Shown here one piece after another: positions 44,452-54,236 of a stretch of 64,000 nucleotides of DNA (position 1 is the stretch's first letter; each line of letters opens with the position of its first letter). The notes beneath the pieces are model-generated. The model was not told where the DNA came from and searched no databases. It saw only the letters and a program-made list of their open reading frames with translations. The position numbers and the translations under genes were made by a program. This stretch comes from Jeotgalicoccus saudimassiliensis (GTDB lineage: Bacteria; Bacillota; Bacilli; Staphylococcales; Salinicoccaceae): positions 1,178,001-1,242,000 of the forward strand of contig NZ_CCSE01000001.1 in NCBI RefSeq assembly GCF_000756715.1. Reading direction: 5' to 3'.

Positions 44452-44883
44452 ATGAACAAGACAATTTTCGAAAAAATTATCGACAGAGAAATACCTGCCA
44501 ACATTGTGTACGAAGATGATTACGTCATTGCATTTATGGATGCGTTCCCTATCGTTAAAGGTCATACGTTGGTCGTTCCTAAACAGCCGATTGAAAATAT
44601 TTTCGACCTCGATGAAGAAACAGGCGCAAAAGTAATGAGTGTTATTACTAAAGTTTCAACTGCAGTCAGAGATGCATTCGAACCTGCGGGTTTAAACGTT
44701 GTTCAGAATAACGGCGCTTATGCTTCACAGTCGGTATTCCACCTTCACTTCCACATCATTCCGCGTTACAAAGAAGAACATGACGGCTTCGGCTACAAAT
44801 GGGTCAGCGTGGAAGATGAGAACAACACGCCGGAAATCCGTTCGGATGTAGAAACGGCAATTAAAAATAAATTAAATGAATAA
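44452..44883 (+). CDS. hit: HIT-family nucleotide hydrolase
   Basis: 143 aa from ATG 44452, with GGAGG at good spacing; an extension to 44437 would cover that site. The histidine triad is intact as SVFHLHFHIIPRY near residues 98-110. Acts on AMP-linked substrates such as adenosine phosphoramidates. The divergent arrangement with ecsAB is the same as in B. subtilis (hit/yhaE). Confidence 0.94.
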   Translation: MNKTIFEKIIDREIPANIVYEDDYVIAFMDAFPIVKGHTLVVPKQPIENIFDLDEETGAKVMSVITKVSTAVRDAFEPAGLNVVQNNGAYASQSVFHLHFHIIPRYKEEHDGFGYKWVSVEDENNTPEIRSDVETAIKNKLNE

Positions 44884-44935
44884 TTAGGATTCAATCAGGG
44901 TATATTATATTTGAGATAAGGATGTGAATGAATTT

Positions 44936-45316
44936 ATGAAACTTAAAAATATCGGTGTAGGATTCGCAGTCGGAATTACAGGAGGCATGCTCATATCCTT
45001 TTTAAACGCACCTAAATCAGGTAAAGAACTTCAGCAGTCATTAAAAACAGGTTCAAATGACTTAAAATCCCAAATGGATCAACTGAAAATTGAAGGTGAA
45101 GACATTAAAAACTCTTTCCTTAAAACGAAACATGAATCAAGCGAAGTCTTCTCTACTCTCGGCGACGAAGTGAAATCGATGATTTCAAACTTCCAGGCGG
45201 ACATCAATCCAAATATCGAAAGGCTGCAGGGAAATATCGAGAATATCTCGAACAAAGCAGAAACTGTGATGGCCGAAGTACAGGGCGATGACAAGAAGGA
45301 TGACAGCGATAATTAA
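44936..45316 (+). CDS. YtxH-like membrane-associated protein
   Basis: 126 aa if ATG 44936 is used; a GTG at 44924 lies very close to AAGGAT and is the alternative. An N-terminal glycine-rich helix (IGVGFAVGITGGMLISFLNAPKSGKEL, about residues 4-30, matching the YtxH pattern with its AP-SGKE end) precedes a long coiled-coil region (residues about 35-115). Members of this family are general-stress or cell-envelope associated. Same position as B. subtilis yhaH, between hit and prsA. Confidence 0.8.
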   Translation: MKLKNIGVGFAVGITGGMLISFLNAPKSGKELQQSLKTGSNDLKSQMDQLKIEGEDIKNSFLKTKHESSEVFSTLGDEVKSMISNFQADINPNIERLQGNIENISNKAETVMAEVQGDDKKDDSDN

Positions 45317-45348
45317 GCGCTGTTCATAAAAAACAGAATATTTACAAA

Positions 45349-45383
45349 GGACGGTGTGTTTAAGTTTGTGCACCGTCCTTTTT
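45349..45383 (+). terminator. terminator after the YtxH-like gene
   Basis: GGACGGTG / CACCGTCC stem with a loop of about 16 nt, followed by five T residues. Confidence 0.85.
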
Positions 45384-45432
45384 ATATGATATATTATGCC
45401 TTGTATATGCAACCGGGAGGAGAAGTTTGAGA

Positions 45433-46563
45433 ATGAAGAAGAAGTTGGCACCATTTATATTAGGGTTAGGTTTAGTCAGTCTCGCTGCGTGCAGTAACGA
45501 GGGCGAAGAAAACACAGAATCTGCTTCCAATGAAGAAGGCGATGTGGAATTCGGCAGCGTTCTTGCAACGAGTGACGCGGGAGATATTACAGCGGACGAT
45601 GTTCTGAATCAAATCGGAACAAATCAGGTCGCGAACCAGACTTTCCAATTAGTACTTGATAAAGTTCTGACTGATAAATACAGTGAAGAATTAAGTATGG
45701 ATGAACTGAATAAAGAAATAGAAGCTGAAATCGAACAGTACGGCGGCGAGGATAACTTCGCAATGATGCTGCAGCAATCACAGCCGGGAATGACTGTCGA
45801 TAAATATAAATCACAGCGTGTATCCAATACATTAAACGACTTATACTTTGCAGATTACTTCGAAATCACTGACGAAGAAGCACTCGACAGCGTGAGAAAA
45901 TCATCTCATATTCTCGTATCGTTCGCTGAAGAAGGAGAAGAAGGAGAAGAAGCTGCCGAAGGTGAAGAAGAACCGGCAATGACTAAAGAAGAAGCAAAAG
46001 CACACGCTGATGACTTAAAAGCACAGCTTGATGACGGCGCTGACTTCGGCGAACTTGCCACTGAGCACTCTGACGATACAGGCAGTGCACAGAACAACGG
46101 TGAACTCGGCTACGTAAGTAAAGGACAAATGGTTGAAGAATTCGAAACAGCGCTGTTCGAACTTGAACCCGGTCAGATTTCAGAACCGGTAGAATCACAA
46201 TTCGGCTACCACATCATTCTGAACGAAGAAATGTCAGGTGAAGACACACCGAAAGAAGAAGTAAATAAAATTAAATCTACGCTTGTAAACGAAAAAATTA
46301 AAGAAGATCCAAGCCAGGCACTGCAGGCCTACCGCGATCTTTTAGAAGAATATAATGTCTCATTCGAGAACGAAGAAATTCAAAGCTACATCGAAGAAAC
46401 ATTCCTGAGCGCTGACGAAGCTTTAGAAAAAGCACAGCAGGAACAGGAAGACGCAGCAGCTGAAGAAGAATCAGAAGGTGCTCCAACAGAGGAAAACGCC
46501 GAAGAAGATGCCGCTGCTGAAGGCGAAGAAGAATCAGCAGACACTGAAGAAGACGCTAAGTAA
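45433..46563 (+). CDS. prsA: PrsA foldase lipoprotein
   Basis: Extracellular peptidyl-prolyl isomerase that helps exported proteins fold after Sec translocation. 376 aa. Lipobox LVSLAAC with the cysteine at residue 20. Parvulin domain from SSHILVSF near residue 155 to FGYHIILNEE near 255; it contains a Glu-rich insert (EEGEEGEEAAEGEEEP) in the first loop that standard parvulins lack. The last 60 residues are an acidic Ala/Glu tail. GGGAGGAGAAG precedes ATG 45433. The acidity suggests folding at high salt. Confidence 0.94.
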   Translation: MKKKLAPFILGLGLVSLAACSNEGEENTESASNEEGDVEFGSVLATSDAGDITADDVLNQIGTNQVANQTFQLVLDKVLTDKYSEELSMDELNKEIEAEIEQYGGEDNFAMMLQQSQPGMTVDKYKSQRVSNTLNDLYFADYFEITDEEALDSVRKSSHILVSFAEEGEEGEEAAEGEEEPAMTKEEAKAHADDLKAQLDDGADFGELATEHSDDTGSAQNNGELGYVSKGQMVEEFETALFELEPGQISEPVESQFGYHIILNEEMSGEDTPKEEVNKIKSTLVNEKIKEDPSQALQAYRDLLEEYNVSFENEEIQSYIEETFLSADEALEKAQQEQEDAAAEEESEGAPTEENAEEDAAAEGEEESADTEEDAK

Positions 46564-46572
46564 TGACTACGG

Positions 46573-46606
46573 AAAACGCAAAACCCTGAGCGGTTTTGCG
46601 TTTTTT
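46573..46606 (+). terminator. prsA terminator
   Basis: AAAACGCAAAACC / GGTTTTGCGTTTT stem followed by T residues, directly before array 3. Confidence 0.9.
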
Positions 46607-46635
46607 GTTTGTAGTAGTTAATGTGGATGTTTCGG

Positions 46636-46841
46636 ATGACAACGGTGACTGTCCGTTGTCATTCCAGCCTCCCCGGTTCACAACGGCGGATGCCCGTTGT
46701 CATTCCACCGACCCCGGTTCACAACGGCGGACGCCCGTTGTCATTCAAGCCACCCCGGTTCACAACGGCGGATGTCCGTTGTCATTCAAGCCACCCCGGT
46801 TCACAACGGCGCCGCACCGTTGTCATTCATCCGACCCGATC
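46636..46841. repeat. 41-bp minisatellite array 3 (four full units plus partial ends)
   Basis: Units begin CCGTTGTCATTC at 46653, 46694, 46735, 46776 and 46817 (the last truncated), a period of exactly 41 bp, and contain CCCCGGTTCACAACGG. ACAACGG and the next CCGTTGT pair over 7 bp around a 7-nt loop; at the left edge the stem is a perfect 10 bp (ATGACAACGG, 46636-46645, with CCGTTGTCAT, 46653-46662). The array lies between the facing terminators of prsA and yhaM. Not coding, though no-stop frames run through it. Confidence 0.95.
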
Positions 46842-46877
46842 ACTCCAAACCCAATCACAAACACCACCCAACACCAA

Positions 46878-46910
46878 CAAAAAAGCCCCGCACATCTCCT
46901 GTGCGGGGAA
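46878..46910 (-). terminator. yhaM terminator
   Basis: GCCCCGCAC / GTGCGGGG stem followed by six T residues on the minus strand, just inside array 3. Confidence 0.9.
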
Positions 46911-46925
46911 CAAATTCAATTCATA

Positions 46926-47864
46926 TTAAAAACTTTCCGGACGATAGAAGTTGCGTGATTCAAGCGGGAAGATTCTTTCTGTGAATGAACCTTTATTCGC
47001 TTTATCAATGTGTTTATCCATCATCATAATACGTGCATCGATGTTGTCGATAAAGTGGAGAATTTCCGCTTCTTTAATCATCGGCACTTTCGGTGAACCA
47101 TATTCCAGTTTACCGTGATGGCTCAGAATCAAGTGTTTTAATAACATCACTTCTTCACCTTCGATGTTTAACTGGTCTGCCACTTTCGTAATTTCCTCTG
47201 TTGCAATAACGATGTGCCCGATCAGATTTCCTTCGTTTGTGTACGTTGTCCCGATCGGTCCGCTCAGCTCTTTTACTTTACCGATGTCGTGCAGAATAAT
47301 TCCGCTGAACAGAAGACCTCTGTTTAACGTCGGATAAATATCGCATAATGAGTCCGCCACACGAAGCATGTAATATACATGGTATGCGAGCCCCGACACG
47401 AAGTCGTGGTGATTTGTCATTGCAGCCGGATAGTATGAAAATTCTTTACGGAATTTTGTCAGCAGCTGACGTGTAATGCGCTGCAGGCTGCCGTTCTCGA
47501 TTTTCAGACAGTAGTCCAGAATTTTATCGTAGAGTTCGTCACCGTCAATCGGTGCTTTCTCTACGAAATCTTTTGCTGCAAGTCCGTCTTCCGGTGTTGC
47601 CAGACGGAAGTTTGCGATTTTCATCTGCTTTTTACCGCGGTAATCGATAATATCGCCCTTAACTTTTACAAGTGTTTCCGGTACGAGTACTTCGATATCT
47701 TTTGGTGACACATTCCAGTGTTTCGCTTCGACTTCACCGGTTCTGTCCTGCAGTACAATTGTCATGTACGGCTTACCTTGTGTTGTCACGCCCTGCTGGC
47801 TGCGTTTAATTAAGAAAAATGTATCTACTGAATCTCCAGGCTGTAATGATGAAATATTATTCAC
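46926..47864 (-). CDS. yhaM: 3'-5' exoribonuclease YhaM
   Basis: 312-aa Mn2+-dependent exonuclease that trims RNA 3' ends after termination. An N-terminal OB fold (about residues 10-90, [20 protein letters not shown]) is followed by an HD domain whose HD pair is in [13 protein letters not shown] near residue 190; the earlier metal His is in [24 protein letters not shown] precedes GTG 47864. It is the last gene of the yhaO-N-M group. Its terminator-trimming role is known from streptococci and Bacillus. Confidence 0.94.
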   Translation of the reverse strand: MNNISSLQPGDSVDTFFLIKRSQQGVTTQGKPYMTIVLQDRTGEVEAKHWNVSPKDIEVLVPETLVKVKGDIIDYRGKKQMKIANFRLATPEDGLAAKDFVEKAPIDGDELYDKILDYCLKIENGSLQRITRQLLTKFRKEFSYYPAAMTNHHDFVSGLAYHVYYMLRVADSLCDIYPTLNRGLLFSGIILHDIGKVKELSGPIGTTYTNEGNLIGHIVIATEEITKVADQLNIEGEEVMLLKHLILSHHGKLEYGSPKVPMIKEAEILHFIDNIDARIMMMDKHIDKANKGSFTERIFPLESRNFYRPESF

Positions 47865-47876
47865 TACCGAACCCTC

Positions 47877-50804
47877 CTACTTCGTTTTTTCTTTTAGTTT
47901 GATCGTTTGGGCAGATGGAATACTCGTATTTAAATTACATGTGAAGTACAGTACCTGATCGTCTGATTTACTTCTGAAGTAATCAAGTATTGTTCTCGTA
48001 CGCTCGCTGTCGAAATGGACGAATGCATCGTCGATAATAATCGGCAGCTGGTAGTAGCCTTTCAATGCCCTGATGAGGCTGAGACGCAGGCTGATGTACA
48101 GCATTTCCTTCGTCGACTGTGACAGTTCAAGAGGATGGAAGACCTGCCCGTTTTTATGTTTAACGAAAATACCTTCGTCACTGTAAATGACATTAATATA
48201 ACGGCCCTTCGTTACAAATTCAAACGTTTCTCTCGCCTCTTCTATTACTATCGGCAGACGTTCATCCTTAATCGCCTTAATATGCGTTTCAATGAGGATG
48301 CGGATATATGTTAATGACATATATTCTTCCGCCAGACTCTGCACTACGCCTTTACGCATACCGTAAAGGTGGTTCAGCTCACTGAGCTTGCCGTCGCTTT
48401 CAAGTAGCTTGATTTCATTGTTGATTTCAACAAGTGCCTGCTGTTCTCCCTGAATCTGTCCGTTCAGATTATCAATCTGCTCGTTGATGTTCTCTTCATC
48501 AGTTTTTAAGTCAGCAAGCAGACGGCCGGACAGTTCATTTCTAATGTCGTAATCGAAATGTTCCTCGTCCAGTTTATCGCTCAGCTCTTTAAAGCGGCTG
48601 ACGTTCTCAGTGTATTCACTGTGTTTCCGTGCATAGTAATAGTATTCTTCTTCATCATCCGCATCGACGTAATCGAGCAGCTGATTCAGTTCGCGCTGCG
48701 ATGATGCATTGCGCTCTTCCAGTACGGTAATTTCATTTTCCAGAAGGTCAGCCTGTTCGCGGAGACGGTAGTACATCGACTCGTCCTTTTGCAGTTTAGC
48801 TGCCAGCTGCCCCGCTTCATGGAATATTGACGTCTTGTTGTAATGAATACCGAACGCGCTTACTTCCTCGCTGACACGTGTATCAAAATCATTCAGTCTC
48901 TGTGTAATATTATCGAGTTCCTGCTGTTCACGGTTAATTTGATGACGCTTTTGTTTAATCTGGCGGATTGTGTAAATCGCATCGACAATATATTTATCTT
49001 CAAGCTCCGGATTTACTTTTAATTTCTGTTTCACTTCTGCCAGCTGAACATTCAAATGATCCTGATTCGCTTCGTTAACGGACAGCGTTTCTTTCAGGTC
49101 ATCAAGCTTAACAGAAAACGAGTTGCGCTTCGCGCGCAGACTCTTCAGTTCCTGTCGCAGGTCTTTTGCATCGTCGATGTCGAAATCGATATTGTACTCT
49201 TCTTTAAGCGTATTAATATCGTTCTGCAGCGATTCGACTTCCTGCTGATAATCGGTCTTCAGCGTGTCCTGCTCCCTGTTATTTGTAATCACAAGGATAA
49301 AGAGCGCAGCCGCTCCGACAGCAAGTCCGAGCCCGCCGTACAGATAGCTGTTGTTAATAATAAACATCACACCGATTGCTATCGCAATTACACTGATTGT
49401 TATAATCAGTGCTGCCTGCCAGTTTTTCACTCTGTCACGTTCGCGTTTTTCGCGTTCGTAATCTTTTTCAATCAGCTGGTACATGCGTTTTTTCTCGACG
49501 AGTTCAAACTCGCGGTCCAGCACTTCGCGTTTTTTCTTCATGCGGATATCATCGATCTGGTTTTTCTCAGACTCTTCGATTTCCGCATCGAGTTGTTTAA
49601 TATCCGCTCTCAGATGGTCGATTTCACGGATTAAATACTGTTCTTCCAGCATTATCTCATCGTATTTCGACAGCAGTGACTGGACCGATTCACGGACGAT
49701 GTTCGAATCATCAACATCCGGATGCTCCTCCTGCCAGCCGATATCTTTCTGCAGATTCATAATCTCATTTTCGAGATTTGCCGTGGAGTTTTTTAAGCGC
49801 ACTACTTCAAGGTTCTGCTGTTTAATTTCCGGCTCATCTTTCTGCAGTGCTTCAAGATAGCTGACCATCGCTTTATCCGGCAGTTTAACGTGCTGGATTT
49901 CAGCAATCAGCGACTTCAGTTTCTCCTGGCGGAGACCAATATCCCTTGCAGACTGTTTAACGTGGTTATACAGCGACTCATAGCGCTCAATCCCACGTTC
50001 CGGGAAAGTGACCGGTTCGATGTTCAGCTTGCTCTCAAGCTGTTTCCAGTCCTTAATATCTTTATGATACATAACTTCTTTCATCTTCTGCTTGCGGATC
50101 ATTTCCATCTGGTGCATCGCATGCTTTTTGGCATTTAAGCTTTCAAGCGTTTTAACCTGATCGTTGATCAGCGTCTTATAGTCGTCTTCATGCTTTTCAA
50201 GTCCGCGGATTTTGTCACTTAACTCATTTAAATCCTGGAGCTCTGTATTGATTACCGGATTAATACCGTTTCTCTTATACAGTGTTTTCAGTTCCTTGTC
50301 GATGGCACTGAGCATTTCATCGTATTCGTGGGAACCGAGTGCGCCTGCGCGGAGCAGGTACTCCTGCAGTTTGTCTTCAGTCATATTTTTATGAATGTCC
50401 TGAAGGCCGAGCACATCAAATGAAAATATCGAGCGGTATGTGCGCTTGTCGATATAGTTCATTTTTTTAGCGAGCCATTCCTCACCTTTTGTTGTACCGT
50501 CTTTAAAGTACACTTTCAGGTCGCCCTGGACTTTCCCTTTAAGTCTTTCGATTTCCACCGGTTCCGGCTCATCTTTAAACTGTACTGTCAGCTTGCCGCC
50601 GTATAGATTGTGCATACGGGGCTCGCGTCTCGGTTCCTGCTCTTTTTTAGTCGGGAATCCGAACAGTACTGAATGGATGAAGGACATCATCGTCGACTTG
50701 CCGGCTTCGTTTTCTCCGAATATCTGGAGGAAGTCCTGATTCGTATTAAATTCCTGTTTAATAATTTTACCGTAGCCGTATATATTTACTGATAGGATTT
50801 TCAT
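47877..50804 (-). CDS. yhaN: SbcC-like ATPase YhaN
   Basis: 975-aa SMC/Rad50-type ATPase. Walker A FGENEAGKST near residues 29-38, long coiled coils on both sides of a hydrophobic pair of helices near 455-505 (AALIITISVIAIAIGVMFII, then YGGLGLAVGAAALFILVI), and a Walker B IIIDDAFVHFD near the C-terminus with the preceding SQSTKEMLYISLRL signature. The mid-protein membrane segment replaces the zinc hook of Rad50 and ties it to the membrane. It forms a nuclease complex with YhaO. It starts 7 bp after yhaO. Confidence 0.93.
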   Translation of the reverse strand: MKILSVNIYGYGKIIKQEFNTNQDFLQIFGENEAGKSTMMSFIHSVLFGFPTKKEQEPRREPRMHNLYGGKLTVQFKDEPEPVEIERLKGKVQGDLKVYFKDGTTKGEEWLAKKMNYIDKRTYRSIFSFDVLGLQDIHKNMTEDKLQEYLLRAGALGSHEYDEMLSAIDKELKTLYKRNGINPVINTELQDLNELSDKIRGLEKHEDDYKTLINDQVKTLESLNAKKHAMHQMEMIRKQKMKEVMYHKDIKDWKQLESKLNIEPVTFPERGIERYESLYNHVKQSARDIGLRQEKLKSLIAEIQHVKLPDKAMVSYLEALQKDEPEIKQQNLEVVRLKNSTANLENEIMNLQKDIGWQEEHPDVDDSNIVRESVQSLLSKYDEIMLEEQYLIREIDHLRADIKQLDAEIEESEKNQIDDIRMKKKREVLDREFELVEKKRMYQLIEKDYEREKRERDRVKNWQAALIITISVIAIAIGVMFIINNSYLYGGLGLAVGAAALFILVITNNREQDTLKTDYQQEVESLQNDINTLKEEYNIDFDIDDAKDLRQELKSLRAKRNSFSVKLDDLKETLSVNEANQDHLNVQLAEVKQKLKVNPELEDKYIVDAIYTIRQIKQKRHQINREQQELDNITQRLNDFDTRVSEEVSAFGIHYNKTSIFHEAGQLAAKLQKDESMYYRLREQADLLENEITVLEERNASSQRELNQLLDYVDADDEEEYYYYARKHSEYTENVSRFKELSDKLDEEHFDYDIRNELSGRLLADLKTDEENINEQIDNLNGQIQGEQQALVEINNEIKLLESDGKLSELNHLYGMRKGVVQSLAEEYMSLTYIRILIETHIKAIKDERLPIVIEEARETFEFVTKGRYINVIYSDEGIFVKHKNGQVFHPLELSQSTKEMLYISLRLSLIRALKGYYQLPIIIDDAFVHFDSERTRTILDYFRSKSDDQVLYFTCNLNTSIPSAQTIKLKEKTK

Positions 50805-50811
50805 AATTTCA

Positions 50812-51996
50812 CTACTTCCTCATCAACATTTTTAGACGATCCTCACCCATTTTCAGAAGTTCGCCCGGTGATACTTCACCGATCGGCGGCAGATAACGGT
50901 TAATGTTTGGGTCCATATACATCGTGTTAACCGCATTTCTGAATAATTCTTCGTTATCTGAGTAGCTCGTTTTAATATCTTTAAGCAATGCTATCTGCTC
51001 TTCATTATTATATGAGACATTAATATTATCAATCCAGACGAATTGTGTAATATTCACTTCATCTTCCTGCAGCAGTTCGAGCAGTTCGATATAATCGCCC
51101 TGGGAAATTTCATCTTCCCCGTCGTAGTTCAGCTGAAGGTTAATGATGTATTTGCTCTGTTCACGCAGACTTTGTTTAAACTCAACAATTTGCTGATACA
51201 GTGTCTCTTTACGCAGCGAATCGGTATCGAGTTCCAGGTTCTCAAAGATTACTTCCTGAACCGGTACGAAGTTTGCCGATAAAGAAACGTCATCTCCTTC
51301 AACAAGCAAAAATCCTTTTTCTCCCGCTTCATTTTTATGACGGCCCTGAATATTCCCTGAATAGTGAATCTGCGGCAGATCCGACAGCTGGGAGCGCACG
51401 TGAATATGTCCAAGCGCCCAGTAATGATACAACTTGTTGTTCAGTGCTTCCAGATTAAATTCAGTGTATCGCTTCGCATCGAATTTAGTCTTCGCATACG
51501 TACCGTGAAGCATACCGATATGAATACCCCGGTTATCCGTATTTGTCGGATATTCATCCAGTTTGTTTTCGTATGATTCATCCAGCAAATAACTGAAACC
51601 GTGGAGGTAAATACGCTCACCTTTTGAACTCAGCATTTCATATGTTTCAACGTTCTCCTTAAACACTGAAACGTTATCCGGCCACGTCGTTTTAAATCCG
51701 GTCGAAATCGGATCGTGGTTCCCGTGAATCATATAGACGAAAATACCTTTCTCTTTTAATCTGTTGAACTCTTTCTTCAGAAAAATTTCAGATTTTAAAG
51801 AGCGGTTTGCCTGATCGAAAACATCCCCTGCAATCAGCAGAAAATCCACATTTTCTTTAATCGCAAAGTCGACCATGCGCGTCACACTTTTATATGTACT
51901 TGTCATTAATATTTCGAGTATATTGTTTGGCATTTTGGACCGGGATTTAAATGGACTGTCCAGGTGCAGGTCTGCCGCATGGATAAATTTAACCAT
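50812..51996 (-). CDS. yhaO: DNA repair exonuclease YhaO (SbcD/Mre11-like)
   Basis: 394 aa from ATG 51996 with GGTGA upstream; the frame is open to 52008. Metallophosphoesterase motifs in order: FIHAADLHLDSPF (residues 4-16), LLIAGDVFDQ (near 50), YMIHGNHDP (near 86), and the GHIHVR motif near 190. Acts with YhaN, presumably on broken DNA ends. It lies between the yheA terminator and yhaN, so a promoter is expected in 51997-52041. Confidence 0.93.
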   Translation of the reverse strand: MVKFIHAADLHLDSPFKSRSKMPNNILEILMTSTYKSVTRMVDFAIKENVDFLLIAGDVFDQANRSLKSEIFLKKEFNRLKEKGIFVYMIHGNHDPISTGFKTTWPDNVSVFKENVETYEMLSSKGERIYLHGFSYLLDESYENKLDEYPTNTDNRGIHIGMLHGTYAKTKFDAKRYTEFNLEALNNKLYHYWALGHIHVRSQLSDLPQIHYSGNIQGRHKNEAGEKGFLLVEGDDVSLSANFVPVQEVIFENLELDTDSLRKETLYQQIVEFKQSLREQSKYIINLQLNYDGEDEISQGDYIELLELLQEDEVNITQFVWIDNINVSYNNEEQIALLKDIKTSYSDNEELFRNAVNTMYMDPNINRYLPPIGEVSPGELLKMGEDRLKMLMRK

Positions 51997-52041
51997 TGGG
52001 TTCACCATTCCTTCTCAAAAACTCTATTCTTCAACATTATA

Positions 52042-52070
52042 ACAAAAAAGAGAGGCCGGCATGGCCTCTC
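52042..52070 (-). terminator. yheA terminator
   Basis: GAGAGGCC / GGCCTCTC stem followed by six T residues on the minus strand. Confidence 0.88.
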
Positions 52071-52086
52071 AAACTGATATTTTTAA

Positions 52087-52437
52087 TTATTGGTTGTTAA
52101 TTTCATAAAGCTCTTCGATCGGCTTCATAATCACACGGTTTAAGTCCTGGATAAGCTGGCTCATTTTTTGTTCAGCTTCCATTAGACCTTTAATGTTTTC
52201 ATCATTTTCAATTTCCTGCGCTGAGTTTTGAGCTTTTTGAATATCTTCTTCTAAAAGTTCTTCACCCTGCATTTGTTTTTGCTGTAAAGTCATTTGAATG
52301 TCTCTGAAATCATCAAACAATTGTTTAGATTCAGCGTTGTCGTTTACCTTGCTGTAAAGTTCCTTCATTTGCTGAAATTCTTCTGATTCGCGCAGTGCAC
52401 TTTCAAGTGCATTTGCCTGATCGTATACATTAACCAT
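52087..52437 (-). CDS. yheA: YlbF/YmcA-family protein YheA
   Basis: 116-aa all-helical protein (UPF0342). [21 protein letters not shown] opens the domain, and the [21 protein letters not shown] helix is diagnostic. The related YlbF and YmcA proteins bring RNase Y to its targets in B. subtilis; YheA itself has no settled function. AAAGGAG precedes ATG 52437. It is close to yhaO and yheB as in Bacillus. Confidence 0.9.
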   Translation of the reverse strand: MVNVYDQANALESALRESEEFQQMKELYSKVNDNAESKQLFDDFRDIQMTLQQKQMQGEELLEEDIQKAQNSAQEIENDENIKGLMEAEQKMSQLIQDLNRVIMKPIEELYEINNQ

Positions 52438-52490
52438 TAATATAAAACTCCTTTAAGTTTGATAGTGTTACATTAACACAAATTTACTGT

Positions 52491-53621
52491 TTAGAAAAAC
52501 AATACTAATATTCCCTGGGCTGTACCGACAATTCCACCGAGTACATAGCCGAGCATCATAATCATTTTAAACTCTTTGTTTGCCACATCCATCACAAGTT
52601 CTTCCAGTTTGCTCACTTCAAAACTGTCAATCTGTTTTTTAATGACTTCTGCGAGCTGCAGCTTATTCATGATTTTACTCATATTCTTTCCTGAATACTC
52701 GATAAAATTATCTTTAAGCGTATACTTGCCTTTTTCTTTAAAGCGGTCAAACATTTCCCTGTTGAAATCGATAATCGGTGTGTTTAAAATTTCTCTGATA
52801 TCAATCTTCTGCTGCATTACTTCTATAATACTGTTTAATATATTATCGAGATCTGAATCTGTAACAAGTTCCGATAATGCACTCTCTTTCAGCTTACCAT
52901 ACTCATCTTCAATTACACGCGTCTCTATATCTATCATCTTCTCCTGCCTGATGAGTTTTAAGAGCTCGGACTGCACACGTTCTGTCAGAGATTCTTTCGT
53001 CATGACATACTTCAGGCTGCGGGCAAGACGCCCCCGGTTTTCAGTGAATTCGTCGACCATAGTATAAATATCCCCGAAACCTTTATCCGATGAAATGTAC
53101 TGAATAATTTTTTCGTTTATATCATAAGCGAGATTTGAGACTTTATAATCCACGGCGTTCAGCGCATCGTCAGGCATAATATCATCAATCGTTCTGACGT
53201 ACAGTTTCTGCCCTTCTTCTGTGACCTTCGTTCTTATTTCATCATTAAAAGAATCAACGATCTTATCTGTCAGGCCGGCTGACAGCCGTTCGAGGAAATA
53301 CGACGGTGTCAGTCGTTCAGTCTCAATCGTTTCTATCTGTCTGTCTATGAAGTGCATAATCAATCTGTCTGTTTCCGGACTTCTCAATTTATTTTCAAAT
53401 ACTTCCGGTGTCAGCAGATGTCCGGTTATAATTTCACCGAGCTTCGTCGATGCTTCATCGCGTCTCAGTGGTATAACACCCGGTGTAAAGGGCAGTCTTT
53501 TGCCGAAAATATATTTAGCTTCATACGGTCTGAACAGCATCTTAATGGCGATTGTATTTGTCATGCCGCCGATAAGTGCTCCGACCAATGCCATCAGAAG
53601 TACCTGGATTATTGGATTCAT
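52491..53621 (-). CDS. yheB: DUF445-family membrane protein YheB
   Basis: 376 aa. N-terminal and C-terminal membrane helices (IIQVLLMALVGALIGGMTNTIAIKM at residues 3-27 and MLGYVLGGIVGTAQGILVLFF at the end) enclose a long amphipathic helical domain. The start GGMTNTIAIKMLFRPYEAKYIFGKRLPFTPGVIPLRR is the DUF445 signature. Function unknown. In Bacillus yheB neighbours yheA, and in a few strains is spore-related; here there is no sporulation context. GGGGAGTGA precedes ATG 53621. Confidence 0.9.
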   Translation of the reverse strand: MNPIIQVLLMALVGALIGGMTNTIAIKMLFRPYEAKYIFGKRLPFTPGVIPLRRDEASTKLGEIITGHLLTPEVFENKLRSPETDRLIMHFIDRQIETIETERLTPSYFLERLSAGLTDKIVDSFNDEIRTKVTEEGQKLYVRTIDDIMPDDALNAVDYKVSNLAYDINEKIIQYISSDKGFGDIYTMVDEFTENRGRLARSLKYVMTKESLTERVQSELLKLIRQEKMIDIETRVIEDEYGKLKESALSELVTDSDLDNILNSIIEVMQQKIDIREILNTPIIDFNREMFDRFKEKGKYTLKDNFIEYSGKNMSKIMNKLQLAEVIKKQIDSFEVSKLEELVMDVANKEFKMIMMLGYVLGGIVGTAQGILVLFF

Positions 53622-53680
53622 AATGATTTCACTCCCCGTTCAACTTAATAACTATATATTACTTTTTACAGAAATAAAAG

Positions 53681-53705
53681 AAAAAAGCACCCTTACGGGT
53701 GCTTA
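53681..53705 (-). terminator. XRE gene terminator
   Basis: AAGCACCC / GGGTGCTT stem with a T run on the minus strand, within the first residues after the XRE stop. Confidence 0.85.
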
Positions 53706-53708
53706 AAT

Positions 53709-54155
53709 TTATCGATTGCTTTTGCGCTCGAAGTAAGTTCTTATTTCACGTTCAATATATGATGCATGAACCGGCTGGTTCTCTGCATTTAGGACTCTGT
53801 AAATTGAATTCGTTTTGTTGAATTCCAATTTATAGCCATTGTTTGATTCTACCGTTTCCCAATATATATTCTCTTTCTCGTAATTGGGATATATTGCTGA
53901 GCCTCTTGATAAAACCTGTGTAAGCTCCAGTGGATCTCCACCAAAAATATTCGTCAGTACTTCACTATCTCTAAACAGTGCACAAAGCGAGACACATGTT
54001 GTCCAGTTGGGTAATATTCGCTCTTTTTCTATTTGTACCAGCGTTTTTTTGGATAATCCAATGGTGTGGCTCATAGCATCCTGAGTGTATCCAGCCTCCG
54101 TTCGAACTATCTTGAACTTAGACTGTAGAATCTCTGTAAATTCCTGCTTATCCAT
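53709..54155 (-). CDS. XRE-family transcriptional regulator
   Basis: 148 aa. An N-terminal Cro/C1 helix-turn-helix at about residues 10-65 (FKIVRTEAGYTQDAMSHTIGLSKKTLVQIEKER) and a C-terminal region without a recognisable domain (NIYWETVESNNGYKLEFNKTNSIYRVLNAENQPVHASYIEREIRTYFERK) that may bind a ligand. AAGGGA precedes ATG 54155. A Fur-like palindrome lies 80-95 bp upstream, so it may respond to metal supply. Targets unknown. Confidence 0.8.
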   Translation of the reverse strand: MDKQEFTEILQSKFKIVRTEAGYTQDAMSHTIGLSKKTLVQIEKERILPNWTTCVSLCALFRDSEVLTNIFGGDPLELTQVLSRGSAIYPNYEKENIYWETVESNNGYKLEFNKTNSIYRVLNAENQPVHASYIEREIRTYFERKSNR

Positions 54156-54236
54156 TAAAATCGTCCCTTCACAGCACCGCGATTAAATCTTAGTTAATCA
54201 TGCCTGTATATCAATTTACCTGTTACTTATTGTAAA

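Noticed and set aside
46596-46984. Open frames over array 3
   Set aside because: Same reason as for array 2; they also run through the yhaM terminator.
49056-49634. 192-codon plus-strand frame opposite yhaN
   Set aside because: Antisense shadow of the coiled-coil region, with no start signals.
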